Of a DNA stretch of 64,000 nucleotides, positions 17,348-25,958 are shown in pieces. The position numbers and the translations under genes were made by a program. The notes under the pieces were generated by a model. That model was not told where the DNA came from, did no database searches, and was given only the letters and a program-made list of their open reading frames with translations. The stretch covers positions 1,674,001 through 1,738,000 of the forward strand of contig NZ_JAFBCF010000001.1 of NCBI RefSeq assembly GCF_016907535.1, written 5' to 3'. Source of the DNA: Microlunatus panaciterrae (GTDB lineage: Bacteria > Actinomycetota > Actinomycetes > Propionibacteriales > Propionibacteriaceae). The stretch's first letter is position 1. Each line of letters starts with the position of its first letter.

Positions 17348-18433
17348 TCAGATCACCGCGGCCCGGACCGACAGCACATCGGGAAGGTTGTCGGCGATCT
17401 GCGCCCAGGTGTCCCCGTCGTCCACGCTCGCAAACACCGAACCGTTCCGCGCCCCCAGGTACAGCCCGGCCGGGTCAGCCTGGTCGACAGTCATGGCGTC
17501 GCGCATCACGGCGGCGTAGAAGTGGTCGGGCAGTCCGGACTGCGAGGGTCGCCAACTGGCTCCGGCGTCGTCGGAACGCCATACCCGGGCCTCACCGCGC
17601 GGCGGGATCCGCTCCCCGTCAGCCACCAGCGGGAAGACGTACACGGTTTCCGGCTTGTGCGGGTGCACGACGATCGGGAAGCCGAAGTCTGCCGGCAGGC
17701 CCTCGGCGATGGAGACCCACTCGTCCCCGGCGTTGTCGGAGCGGTAGACGCCGTGGTGGTTCTGGGCGAAAAGCCGGTCCGGCGCGCTCGGATGACTGGC
17801 GATCTTGTGCACGCACTGGCCGAACTCCGGCCAAGGATCAGGAAAGAAGTAGGCCTTGATGCCCTTGTTCGCCGGAGACCAGCTGGCGCCGCCGTCGAGG
17901 GTTCGGTAGACCCCTCCGGTCGACATCGCGACCGTGACCCGCTGCGGGTCGGAGGGGTGGGGCAGCACCGTGTGGATGGCCTGGCCGCCGAAGCCGGCTC
18001 CCCACTGCGTCCGGTGCGGGTGGTCCCACAGCGACCGAACCAGGGTGAACGACTCGCCTCGATCGTCGGACCTGAACAGAGCTGACGGCTGGGTCCCGGC
18101 ATAGACGACGTTGGGCTCGTCCACTCCGCCGGGCCGGATCTGCCAGACCCGCTCCACACTGCTGCCCATGTCCTCGTCGAATCGGACGGCAGCCCCCTGG
18201 GTCTCGGTCCAGGTGTGCCCCAGGTCATCCGACCGGTAGACGCCGGGGCCCCAATGCTCGCTGGTTGCTCCGACGAAGAGACGGGGCGCGGGGCCTCGGG
18301 TGTCGATGCAGGTGGCATAGATGCCCTGCATCAGGAACTCCGGCTCGGACCACTCCCATTGCCGCCGCTCGGCGTCCGACCGACCGATCCACAGTCCCTT
18401 GCGGGTGCCGACCAGGATGATGCTCTCACTCAT
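17348..18433 (-). CDS. BNR/sialidase-like beta-propeller protein
   Basis: The 361-residue protein is built of Asp-box/BNR-type repeats: YRSDDLGHTWTETQG, FRSDDRGESFTLVRS, YRTLDGGASWSPANK, YRSDNAGDEWVSIAEG, WRSDDAGASWRPSQSG and FASVDDGDTWAQIADN. It starts ILVGTRKGLWIGRSD. Similar proteins are annotated as exo-alpha-sialidase or glycosyl-hydrolase BNR proteins, but the catalytic sialidase residues are not evident and no signal peptide is present. It is more likely a cytoplasmic propeller of unknown function. It is divergent from a PadR regulator, with 142 bases between the starts. Confidence 0.82.
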   Translation of the reverse strand: MSESIILVGTRKGLWIGRSDAERRQWEWSEPEFLMQGIYATCIDTRGPAPRLFVGATSEHWGPGVYRSDDLGHTWTETQGAAVRFDEDMGSSVERVWQIRPGGVDEPNVVYAGTQPSALFRSDDRGESFTLVRSLWDHPHRTQWGAGFGGQAIHTVLPHPSDPQRVTVAMSTGGVYRTLDGGASWSPANKGIKAYFFPDPWPEFGQCVHKIASHPSAPDRLFAQNHHGVYRSDNAGDEWVSIAEGLPADFGFPIVVHPHKPETVYVFPLVADGERIPPRGEARVWRSDDAGASWRPSQSGLPDHFYAAVMRDAMTVDQADPAGLYLGARNGSVFASVDDGDTWAQIADNLPDVLSVRAAVI

Positions 18434-18546
18434 GATGTTGCCCTTCAGGTGGTGTCACGTAGCCGGCGCCCGTTGCGAATGGCGCCCTGTCCCGGTCGGG
18501 AAGGGGGTCACCCGCTGCGCCCACAGCGGCTGCCTCAGGGGCGCTG

Positions 18547-18559
18547 TTCCTAATAGGAA
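18547..18559. promoter_or_regulatory. Palindromic site between the BNR gene and the PadR gene
   Basis: TTCCTAATAGGAA is a perfect 4-base-arm inverted repeat in an AT-rich pocket just upstream of the PadR GTG start. It is the only AT-rich motif in the divergent intergenic region. Autoregulation by the adjacent PadR protein, with possible co-control of the BNR gene, is inferred from position alone. Confidence 0.4.
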
Positions 18560-18575
18560 TAGTACAGTGGGGAAC

Positions 18576-19145
18576 GTGAGTCAAGAGCTGTCGACGACTT
18601 CCTACGCGCTGCTCGGCCTCTTCGTCTTCGAAGGTCCCGAGTCAGCCGGGATGACCGGCTACGAGCTCAAACAACGAGCCGACAAGACGCTCCGCTTCTA
18701 CTGGGTCTCGCCGGCGATGAGCCAGGTCTATACCGAGCTGGACCGGCTGGTCGGGCAGCAGATGGTCATGGCCAGCGACGAGCTCAGCGGGAAGCGCAGG
18801 ACGCGCCGCTACCGGATCACGGCGCTGGGCTTCGAGTCGCTGCAGGGGTGGTTGAACAGCTCCGCCACCGACTTCCCCACCCTGAAGCACCCGGTGGCCC
18901 TCAAACTGCTGATGGGCGCCCTGATGCAACCGGACCGGCTGCGGAGCATGCTGAAGCAGTATGTGGACGACCTTGCCGTCAGCAGGGCCGATCTGCTGGC
19001 CGTCCGGACGGGCCTCGGCGACCTCGAGGCGTTCCGCTATCCCGCCCTGGTGGCAGAGTGGGGCCTGGACTACTACGACGCCGAGACCGAGATCGTGACA
19101 GCCCTGCTTGAGAAGCTGGCGGGCCTCCCCGAGCGGCCCGGCTGA
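18576..19145 (+). CDS. PadR-family transcriptional regulator
   Basis: The 189-residue protein starts at GTG 18576 (VSQELSTTSYALLGLF). It has the PadR winged helix-turn-helix with MTGYELKQRADKTLRFYWVSPAMSQVYTELDRLVGQQMV and the wing KRRTRRYRITALGFESLQGWL. A C-terminal VirR-like (DUF4180-type) dimerisation helix region follows, including LKLLMGALMQPDRLRSML. PadR proteins repress neighbouring genes in response to small ligands. The divergent BNR-repeat gene is the obvious candidate target. It is convergent with the L,D-transpeptidase gene (20-base gap). Confidence 0.9.
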   Translation: MSQELSTTSYALLGLFVFEGPESAGMTGYELKQRADKTLRFYWVSPAMSQVYTELDRLVGQQMVMASDELSGKRRTRRYRITALGFESLQGWLNSSATDFPTLKHPVALKLLMGALMQPDRLRSMLKQYVDDLAVSRADLLAVRTGLGDLEAFRYPALVAEWGLDYYDAETEIVTALLEKLAGLPERPG

Positions 19146-19165
19146 CGATCGCGATCTGAGCCGCC

Positions 19166-19912
19166 TCACCTGGCGATGGTGATCTTGTCTCCCGGCTTCA
19201 GGTACGCCATCACAATCCTCATTTGCCGCCGGGTGATGCCGACACAGCCGGCGGTCGGGCCACTGCTCTTCACATGCAGGAAGATGCCCGCACCCCGGTA
19301 GCGGATGGCACCGGGCGGGCGGTTGAAGTTGATCACCACGGCATAGCGGTACTGATCGCGATAGTGCGGCAGATACTCCGATCCGTTCCTGCTCGAGCTC
19401 GGGAGGCTCCAGCGGAACCCGCCCTGACTCCTGTTGCGCAGGGTGTTGTAGTAGCGCGACGCGTTGTCCTCCACCCAGTAGTCGCCCTTGCGAACCCGGT
19501 GATAGGGCAGCCACATGCCGGGGGCCGGACCGTTGCCGAACGCCTCCGTCATCGTGTACGTCCCCAGCGGAGTGGTGCCCGTCGACTGCCGGCGCTTGGT
19601 GCCCACCACCGTCCCGCCATAGCCGATTCTGGCCGTCCTGGTCAGGAACTTGCGGTCGAACGAGCACGCACGGTGCTCCCTGCGCACCCAGAAGGAGACC
19701 CGGGCGTAGGTCCGCGACGTCTGGTTGACGATGGTCACGGTGCGCTGTCTGGCTGCGACCTTGGTACGGATCCCGTCCAGCCTCACCGCGCAGGACCGCC
19801 AACCGGCGGCCTCGGCCCGGCTCGCCAGCTGTGGTGCGGCGGCCGGGACGACGAGGCTGACAACGAGTCCCACCAGGGCGGCGATGATGATCGGAAGGAT
19901 GCGCAGTTTCAT
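19166..19912 (-). CDS. Secreted L,D-transpeptidase-like (YkuD) protein
   Basis: The 248-residue protein begins at ATG 19912 after GAGGAG and carries an N-terminal signal sequence (LPIIIAALVGLVVSLVVPAAA). The catalytic YkuD signature is GAGIFLHVKSSGPTAGCVGITRRQM, with the active-site Cys at about residue 223 and the upstream His. The preceding substrate-loop motif TPLGTYTMTEAFGNGPAPGMWLPYHRV resembles the ErfK/YbiS subgroup. Such enzymes form 3-3 peptidoglycan cross-links or attach proteins to the wall. The Ser/Thr-His-Gly-Cys consensus is here Thr-Ala-Gly-Cys, a variation seen in actinobacterial members. Confidence 0.85.
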   Translation of the reverse strand: MKLRILPIIIAALVGLVVSLVVPAAAPQLASRAEAAGWRSCAVRLDGIRTKVAARQRTVTIVNQTSRTYARVSFWVRREHRACSFDRKFLTRTARIGYGGTVVGTKRRQSTGTTPLGTYTMTEAFGNGPAPGMWLPYHRVRKGDYWVEDNASRYYNTLRNRSQGGFRWSLPSSSRNGSEYLPHYRDQYRYAVVINFNRPPGAIRYRGAGIFLHVKSSGPTAGCVGITRRQMRIVMAYLKPGDKITIAR

Positions 19913-20013
19913 GGGACTCCTCGACGCCGACAACGGGACCGCCCCCCGTCACCCGGATGGTAGACGCTGCCCGTGTGTCCAGGCCCGCGACCCGTCGTGG
20001 AGGCGCGGCCCGG

Positions 20014-20820
20014 CTAGCCGAGAACGCCGTCGATGAAGCGCGTCACCGTGGACAGCACCTCGTCCCGGTTCTCCTCGTTGAACACCTCATGCCGGGCACC
20101 GGGAAAGATCTGCTGACTGAACCGGCTACCCCGGATCCGCTCGACACCTTCCCGGCTGCCGTCCACTGGGACCAGCAGGTCCTCGGCTCCGTGGATCCAC
20201 AGCGTGGGGAGCTCACCGAGGTCACCGCCAGCGTTGATCGTCTCCAGCGCAGCTGCCATCGCCTCCAGCGTCCGGCGCTGGAACTTGCCGTGCCAGACCA
20301 GCGGGTCGGCGGCGTAGGCCCGCCCGACATCCGGGTCGCGGGACAGCGTGTCGACGTCGATCGGCGTATCCGGGATCTCCGGCAGCGACAACAGCTGCGT
20401 GACCGCATCCCAGCGTCCGAGGACGGGACCGGAGAGCACCAGGGCCGCCAGCTCGCTGCCATGGCGCTGGGCGTACCTGGCCGCGATCAGCCCGCCCATC
20501 GAGTGCCCGATCAGGACCACGGGCAGCCCCGGGTGATCGGCGCGCGCCCGGTCGGCGAGCAGGTGCAGGTCGTCGACGACCAGCTCGAAGTCGGTGATCA
20601 ACACCCGCTCGCCGGCACTCTTGCCGTGCCCGACATGATCCAACCCGTAAACCGCGGCTCCGTGCCCCGTCAGGGTGTGGGCGACATACTCGTAGCGGCC
20701 GATGTGTTCGCCGTACCCATGGCAGAGCAGGGCGACGTAGCGGGGGGTACCCCTGACCCAGCAGCGCGCCGCCCGTCGTCCGTCGAAGCCGTCGAAGGTC
20801 CATTCCTGTGCCGGTGCCAT
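20014..20820 (-). CDS. Alpha/beta-hydrolase, monoacylglycerol lipase-like
   Basis: The 268-residue serine hydrolase has an oxyanion region LLCHGYGEHIGRYEYVAHTL, the nucleophile elbow GHSMGG, an acid in LWIHGAEDLLVPVDG and the catalytic His in FPGARHEVFNEEN. GLDHVGHGKSAGER completes the Hydrolase_4/monoglyceride-lipase pattern. It probably hydrolyses monoacylglycerols or lysophospholipids. No signal peptide is evident, so it acts in the cytoplasm or at the inner membrane face. Start is uncertain: ATG 20820 is used, but GTG 20829 or 20838 is possible and has slightly better Shine-Dalgarno spacing. Confidence 0.88.
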   Translation of the reverse strand: MAPAQEWTFDGFDGRRAARCWVRGTPRYVALLCHGYGEHIGRYEYVAHTLTGHGAAVYGLDHVGHGKSAGERVLITDFELVVDDLHLLADRARADHPGLPVVLIGHSMGGLIAARYAQRHGSELAALVLSGPVLGRWDAVTQLLSLPEIPDTPIDVDTLSRDPDVGRAYAADPLVWHGKFQRRTLEAMAAALETINAGGDLGELPTLWIHGAEDLLVPVDGSREGVERIRGSRFSQQIFPGARHEVFNEENRDEVLSTVTRFIDGVLG

Positions 20821-20863
20821 GCCTCGCACTGTACCCACCTGACCACCGCCGGGTGCCCTGGAG

Positions 20864-22423
20864 CTAACGGGACCGGAGGGAGTAGCAGCCGGAGGTGTCC
20901 CCGGCCGGCTGCGTGATCACCACCGCGTCGGCCCGTTGCCGGCCGAGGTTCCAGTCGACCCAGGTCTGGCGACCCACGCGGAACTGTGACAGCACGCAGG
21001 AACGGTACGGCTCCGGCAGCGTGGACAGGGTGGGCACAGCGTCGGCGGAGAGCTCCTGCAGATACCGCCAGTCGATGTCGCCGGTGGTGGAGAACCGCTC
21101 GAGATTGCGCTCCGCGATCATGCTGTCGGGGTTGGCCCAGGCCAGCCCGAGCAGCATCACCGCTCCGACGAAGACGGCGGCCTTCGGCACCCAGATCCCG
21201 CGCAACCGGACGCCGGCGGTGGCCACCAGCAACAGCACGATGCCCAGCCAGAGTTCGAAGGCGGTCACCAGCAGCCGGAGCCGGGTGAACCCGTACGCCT
21301 GCTCGTAGACCTGGATGCGGTAGAGCGCGGAAGCGATGATCACCAGAGTGAGCAGACAGAGCCCGCCGAGCAGTATCCGCAGCAGGAGCCTGTCCGCGGC
21401 CAGTCGACGCGGTGCGCGGCGGGCCACGACGGCGACCAGCAGCAGCACGATGGCGGCGGCGACGGTCATCTGCCCGAAGCCCTGGTGGACGTACTCGGCG
21501 TAGGTCAGCCCGGTCGTCCGGCGCAGGTAGTCATGGCCGCCGAACAGGGCCGTCAGCTGGGCGGCGAGGAAGGTCACGAAGAGACCCGCCACGGCCGCCA
21601 CCGGCACCGCCCACTCCCAGCGACCGACCGGTCTGGGCCGTCTCGGGGTGAGTCGCTGGACAGCGGGCGGAGCGAGCGCCACGAACACTCCGGCCAGGGT
21701 GGCCGCGGCCACCAGCACGAAGATCGCCACCCGGAATGGCAGGTCGTCCAACGACAGCTGCGGCAGCACTGCGCGCATCCACTGGGCGAACAGCGCATCG
21801 GCGGAGGAGAAGAGTGCGCCGAAGATCATCAGCAGGCCCAGCGAGATGACCGCTGTACGGACCAGCGACCAGGCACGAGCAGAGTTCGGCAGCGTGGCGA
21901 AGCATCTGCGCAACCACGGGAGTCCTCGCAACCAGGCCATCGGGACGGCCAGTGCACCGACGACCATGCCCGTCACCGACTGAGATTGCACCAGCGCCCC
22001 GGCCGCCACCACGAACGCGGCGAGCAGGCACAGCGCAACGACCCAACCGGCGTCGCGGAGCACGATCGGCGTCAACAACAGCGCAGCAAGGACCAGAGCC
22101 GCCATAGTCTTGCGGTTCGCCATCGGAAGCAGCGCCGATGCCACCACGCCGGACGCCCCCAGCAAGATCAACAACAGTCCCGCGCCCGGCTCCGATCCGG
22201 GCAGGATCAAGGCGGCAGATGCGGCGACGACGGCCGCGGCGACCACGAGTCGTGGCCGGCCGGGGGTTCGACGATCGGGCCAGGCCCGGCCGAACAGGGC
22301 GTCCATTCCCGTCAGGGGCGGCGGCAGCGGCCCGATGAAAGGTCTCCGGCCGGGCATCGACCGGGCCTGGCGCTCCGAAACGGTCACGGTCGACGCCCCC
22401 ACCGACGGTGTGGGTTGGCTCAT
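20864..22423 (-). CDS. DUF4173/DUF4153-type polytopic membrane protein
   Basis: The 519-residue protein has roughly 12-13 membrane segments and the family phrases LRGLPWLRRCF, GLTYAEYVHQGFGQM and LERFSTTGDIDWRYLQELS. A soluble C-terminal domain of about 100 residues (AVPTLSTLPEPYRSCVLSQF) is probably outside. Its ATG overlaps the TGA of the histidine kinase (22420-22423), making it the third gene of a response regulator-kinase-membrane protein operon. The function of DUF4173 proteins is unknown. The linkage suggests it is either the sensed partner of the kinase or an effector under its control. Confidence 0.82.
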   Translation of the reverse strand: MSQPTPSVGASTVTVSERQARSMPGRRPFIGPLPPPLTGMDALFGRAWPDRRTPGRPRLVVAAAVVAASAALILPGSEPGAGLLLILLGASGVVASALLPMANRKTMAALVLAALLLTPIVLRDAGWVVALCLLAAFVVAAGALVQSQSVTGMVVGALAVPMAWLRGLPWLRRCFATLPNSARAWSLVRTAVISLGLLMIFGALFSSADALFAQWMRAVLPQLSLDDLPFRVAIFVLVAAATLAGVFVALAPPAVQRLTPRRPRPVGRWEWAVPVAAVAGLFVTFLAAQLTALFGGHDYLRRTTGLTYAEYVHQGFGQMTVAAAIVLLLVAVVARRAPRRLAADRLLLRILLGGLCLLTLVIIASALYRIQVYEQAYGFTRLRLLVTAFELWLGIVLLLVATAGVRLRGIWVPKAAVFVGAVMLLGLAWANPDSMIAERNLERFSTTGDIDWRYLQELSADAVPTLSTLPEPYRSCVLSQFRVGRQTWVDWNLGRQRADAVVITQPAGDTSGCYSLRSR

Positions 22424-23430
22424 TGGGCTTCTCCTTGCGGGCTGGGCAGCGTGACGCGGATGTCACAACCGCGGGGTGAGTCAGCGACGGCGATGCTGCC
22501 GTTGTGCAGCTGCACCACCCATCGGGCGATGGCCAGCCCGAGGCCGGTGCCACCGTCGCGGGCCGACCGGCCGGAGTTGAAGCGTTCGAAGACCGCTGAT
22601 CGCTCGGCTGGCGGGATGCCCGGGCCCTCGTCCAGCACGTCGATCACGACGCCGTCGCCCTCGGCACGGGCGCGGACGGTGACCACCCCGCCGTCCGGGC
22701 TGTGCCGGCCGGCGTTGTCGAGCAGGTTGGCGATCAGCTGCCGGAGCCGTTCGGCGTCACCGGTCAGCACCAGTGTCGGCGGCACAACGTCGACGTCGTA
22801 GCTGACCTTGCTGACTCCCACCGATGCCTCGATCACGGCATCGTCGAGCAGGTGCTGAGCTGATATCGGTTCAACCGCCATCGGGACGATTCCGGCGTCG
22901 ACCCGGGACAGATCCAGCAGGTCGGTGACGAGTCGGGTCAGCCGCTCGGTCTGGGCCAACGCGGTCCTCAGCGTCTGCTCGTCGGGTTCCGAGACGCCGT
23001 CGACGATGTTCTCCAGCACCGCGTGCAGGGCCGAGATCGGGGTACGCAGCTCGTGCGAGACGTTGGCGATCAGTTCCCGCCGCTGTTGCTCCACCTGCGC
23101 CAGCTCGGTCGCCATCCGGTTGAAGGCCCGGCCGAGCTCACCGACCTCGTCTCGCGACGTGTCGCTGACCCGCTGGCGGTAGTCGCCGATCGCCATCGCC
23201 CGGGCCGCGCCCGTCATCTGCCGCAACGGCGCCGTCATCCCGTGCGCCAGCAGCTGAGTCACCGCCAGTGCGACCAGCACCGCCAGCGGGATAGTGTAGT
23301 GCGGTGGCCAGCCGAGCTTGACCCCACCCGCGGCGAACACCGCGGCCACAGTCACCGAGGCCGCCACCAGCACCCCCAACTTGATCTTGATCGAGCCGAA
23401 CCGGTCCAGTGGCCTCAGCGCCAGGCTCAT
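22420..23430 (-). CDS. Sensor histidine kinase of a two-component system
   Basis: The 336-residue kinase has two N-terminal membrane segments with almost no extracytoplasmic loop (about 18-35 and 45-62). A HAMP domain is MTAPLRQMTGAARAM...DEVGELGRAFNRM, and the HisKA domain has its phospho-His at residue 126 (IANVSHELRTPISAL). The HATPase boxes are N (LLDNAGRHS), G1 (DEGPGIP) and G2 (GGTGLGLAI). With so small an outer loop it probably senses within the membrane, possibly through the co-encoded DUF4173 protein. Start at 23430 overlaps the regulator stop by ATGA. Confidence 0.93.
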   Translation of the reverse strand: MSLALRPLDRFGSIKIKLGVLVAASVTVAAVFAAGGVKLGWPPHYTIPLAVLVALAVTQLLAHGMTAPLRQMTGAARAMAIGDYRQRVSDTSRDEVGELGRAFNRMATELAQVEQQRRELIANVSHELRTPISALHAVLENIVDGVSEPDEQTLRTALAQTERLTRLVTDLLDLSRVDAGIVPMAVEPISAQHLLDDAVIEASVGVSKVSYDVDVVPPTLVLTGDAERLRQLIANLLDNAGRHSPDGGVVTVRARAEGDGVVIDVLDEGPGIPPAERSAVFERFNSGRSARDGGTGLGLAIARWVVQLHNGSIAVADSPRGCDIRVTLPSPQGEAQ

Positions 23431-24137
23431 CGTCCGAGCTCCAGGGCGTAGCCGACACCGTGGACGGTGCGCAGCGCGTCGGCCCCGATCTTGCGGCGTA
23501 GCGACTTGACGTGGCTGTCCACGGTTCGGGTCCCGGATGCATCCCGCCACCCCCAGACCTCGGCCAGCAGGTGTTCCCGGGTCAGCACGGTGTGCGGCCG
23601 GGCGGCGAGACAGGCGAGCAGGTCGAACTCGGTCGGAGTGAGGTGGATGTCCTGCTCGGCCCGGCGAACCCGTCGCTCGGCATGGTTGATCTCCAGGTCC
23701 GCGATCAGCAGCGGCCCAGGCTGGGCGGTGACCTCCGACCGGGCCAGTTCGGCAGCCCGCTCGACCCGGCGGAGCAGCACCCGGACCCGGGCCACCAGCT
23801 CACGCATGCTGAACGGCTTGGTCAGGTAGTCATCGGCCCCGACCCCCAGCCCGACCAGGACATCCGACTCGTCGTCGCGGGCGGTGACCATCAACACCGG
23901 CACCGGGCGCAGGGCCTGGACCCGGCGACAGACCTCGAGCCCGTCAAGACCGGGCAGCATCACGTCCAGCACCAGCAGGTCGGGCCGCCACTCCGCCGCC
24001 ACCGCCACGGCGTCGGTACCGTCATGGACGGCTCTGACCTCGAAACTCTCGGCTGTCAGCCGCGAAGCCACCGCCTGCGCGATTGTGACATCATCCTCAA
24101 CCACCAGTACACGTATCGGCCTCGTCTCTCCGGTCAT
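23427..24137 (-). CDS. OmpR/PhoB-family response regulator
   Basis: The 236-residue regulator has a receiver domain with acidic pocket VVEDD, phospho-acceptor Asp58 (LLVLDVMLPGLDG), the Thr switch (VTARDD) and Lys in DDYLTKPFSMREL. The C-terminal winged helix is the Trans_reg_C type (DIHLTPTEFDLLACLAARPHTVLTREHLLAEVWGW...RTVDSHVKSLRRKIG). It is the first gene of a coupled operon with the kinase and the DUF4173 protein. Target genes are not visible; autoregulation is common in the family. Confidence 0.95.
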   Translation of the reverse strand: MTGETRPIRVLVVEDDVTIAQAVASRLTAESFEVRAVHDGTDAVAVAAEWRPDLLVLDVMLPGLDGLEVCRRVQALRPVPVLMVTARDDESDVLVGLGVGADDYLTKPFSMRELVARVRVLLRRVERAAELARSEVTAQPGPLLIADLEINHAERRVRRAEQDIHLTPTEFDLLACLAARPHTVLTREHLLAEVWGWRDASGTRTVDSHVKSLRRKIGADALRTVHGVGYALELGR

Positions 24138-24197
24138 GCGACGAGCCTACGAGTTGGCTCCGGGAGAAGCCGGGGATGTCGTGTGAAGGTTCTGTGC

Positions 24198-25175
24198 CTA
24201 TTGCTGCTGCGCGGCGTGCGGGCCGATGATGATCTTGGTGGTCACCTGTTCAGCGTCGCATTTCGCCCGACCTGCTCGGCCGTCCGACGTGGTCACGTCC
24301 ACACTGGCGTGGTAGGGCACCCACGACACTCGCTCCTTCCAGCCCGGCTCTGCGACAGACTCCGCCTGCCTTCGTCCCGCCCGCTGCAGGTCGAGGGTGA
24401 GATTGAGCACCGCCACCTGGTCGCCGGTGACCAGAGAGCTCAGCGGTGCCGAGCCGCTCCCCCGGTGCCCCTGCATCAGCACCTCCCCAGAGGCCTTCAG
24501 CGGGTTCACCTGGTCGTCGATCACCACCTCGAAGAACGGTTCCTGCACCGATCCGGTCAGCCGGACCTCCCCATAGGGCAGCCCCTCGAGGGCACAGATC
24601 GCCGATTCGAACTCGGTGTCGCCGTAGACCTGCGCAGCGGGGTTGGTGGTGCGGACGTCGAAGATGATCTCCGATCCGCTGCAGTCGTTGGCCTCCGGCA
24701 GAACCGTGTAGCCAGGGACGGTGACCGTCTGGGCCAGAACGGTGTAGTCAGTGGTCACCGTGCTGCCGGTGGTCCAGCTGTTGCCAGATCGCTCACGGAT
24801 GTTGTCGGTTCGTGGCTCGCCCCGCTCCAGGCTGGCCACGACGGAGACCTCGCCCACCGCTTGCCCGGTGTCGACGTCCCTCATTGTGACCGTGCCGGTG
24901 AAGCTGGAGCCGAAGGTGGCCGTGCCACCCTCCCCGCTGAACGGCACCCCGGTCTCGTCCTCGACGAACATGCCCGATCCGGAGGACTGGTCCATGCTGC
25001 TCGCTCCGGCGAAGAAGTAGACCGTGCCTCCCTCGAGGGTGTCGAACACACAGGACAGCTCCTGGACGGTGTTCTTGATCACCGTCGGGGCAGCGGCGGC
25101 GGCAACCGGTGCCGCCAGCACCGTCCCGCCCAGCATCATGGCCACCACGCCGCCGAGAATCTGCATCCGCTTCAT
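24198..25175 (-). CDS. Secreted protein of unknown function
   Basis: The 325-residue protein begins at ATG 25175 after a GGGGGTAG stretch. It has a clear signal peptide (MKRMQILGGVVAMMLGGTVLAAPVAAAAA). The mature part is rich in Thr, Val, Ser and Gly, with a beta-sheet-like alternating pattern (GSSFTGTVTMRDVDTGQAVGEVSVVASL and LQVTVPGY-like strands). Four Cys residues (LSCVF, NDCSG, AICAL and AKCDA) suggest two disulfides outside the cell. I do not recognise a named domain. It stands just downstream of the P-loop ATPase gene on the same strand (113-base gap). Confidence 0.75.
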   Translation of the reverse strand: MKRMQILGGVVAMMLGGTVLAAPVAAAAAPTVIKNTVQELSCVFDTLEGGTVYFFAGASSMDQSSGSGMFVEDETGVPFSGEGGTATFGSSFTGTVTMRDVDTGQAVGEVSVVASLERGEPRTDNIRERSGNSWTTGSTVTTDYTVLAQTVTVPGYTVLPEANDCSGSEIIFDVRTTNPAAQVYGDTEFESAICALEGLPYGEVRLTGSVQEPFFEVVIDDQVNPLKASGEVLMQGHRGSGSAPLSSLVTGDQVAVLNLTLDLQRAGRRQAESVAEPGWKERVSWVPYHASVDVTTSDGRAGRAKCDAEQVTTKIIIGPHAAQQQ

Positions 25176-25288
25176 CACTACCCCCGTCGCCTGAAGTGCG
25201 TCCCGACGCCTGAAGAAGGAACCTGTCGAACGGCCACTTGACTGCAGAGCGTAATGGCTCACGGACGCCGCGGGAAGATCTTGGCTGA

Positions 25289-25879
25289 TCACTTCAGCCG
25301 GTCATCGATGATCTCCTGCACGAAGTCGGCCCGCGCCTCGACGCTGGCGCGCGGAAGCGTGACGACGCGGTAGCCCAGCTCGGAATAGGTGGTGGCGATG
25401 CCCGCGTGGGCCCGTACCGCCCAAGCCCAGTCCTGGCTCCGTTCGGCGTCCTGGTGGTAGATCTGCTGCCACGGTGGTGCGACGAAGACGGTCGGGTTGT
25501 AGCGGTACACGGCGGCGGCACGGCGGAAGTGGTCGGGCACGGCGAGTCCGTGCAACGGGAAGAAGCCGATCAGGTCGGGGACACCCCGGTCGCACACCAC
25601 GGGTCCCGGCAACAGCAACGCCTGCCGGTGACTGCGCATGTCCCAGCCGAGCATCAGCTCGGCGAACAACTGCAGGTCGCCGCCCGGTTGCGCCGGACCG
25701 TCGACGGCGCGCTGATCCTTGATGATCGCCCGGGCCCCGTCCTCGGTGGTTGCGAGGCCTCGTGAGGCCAGCACATCCAGCAGACTGGTCTTGCCGCTGC
25801 CCGGCCCGCCGGTGACGATGAACAGACGGCGTGGGTCTGCTGTCGCTGTGCTCTTCATAGTGGTCTGTTGCCAGTTCAT
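25289..25879 (-). CDS. P-loop ATPase (AAA_28 / NadR-like kinase fold)
   Basis: The 196-residue protein has Walker A near the N-terminus (FIVTGGPGSGKTSLLDVLASRG) and a conserved TTEDGARAIIKDQ segment. A Walker-B-like PVVCDRGVPDLIGFF follows, and the closing part YRVVTLPRASVEARADFVQEII is lid- and base-binding-like. This is the pattern of the small AAA_28 family, whose members are putative nucleotide or metabolite kinases of mostly unknown substrate. ATG 25879 is chosen because AGGAG is seven bases upstream. It is divergent from the coiled-coil protein at 25959. Confidence 0.8.
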   Translation of the reverse strand: MNWQQTTMKSTATADPRRLFIVTGGPGSGKTSLLDVLASRGLATTEDGARAIIKDQRAVDGPAQPGGDLQLFAELMLGWDMRSHRQALLLPGPVVCDRGVPDLIGFFPLHGLAVPDHFRRAAAVYRYNPTVFVAPPWQQIYHQDAERSQDWAWAVRAHAGIATTYSELGYRVVTLPRASVEARADFVQEIIDDRLK

Positions 25880-25958
25880 GGGTGTTCTCCTGATCATGGT
25901 GTGGCTCGGTCGGCGGTACGTGGTGGAGACTGCATATCCAGTGGGGCAGGATGGGCTG

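Noticed and set aside
17348-18433. True sialidase
   Set aside because: BNR/Asp boxes are present, but the Arg triad and the catalytic Tyr/Glu pair of sialidases are not evident and there is no signal peptide.
21485-22801. Long open frame antisense to the DUF4173 and kinase genes
   Set aside because: Low-complexity Arg/Gln/His-rich translation opposite well-supported genes; shadow frame.
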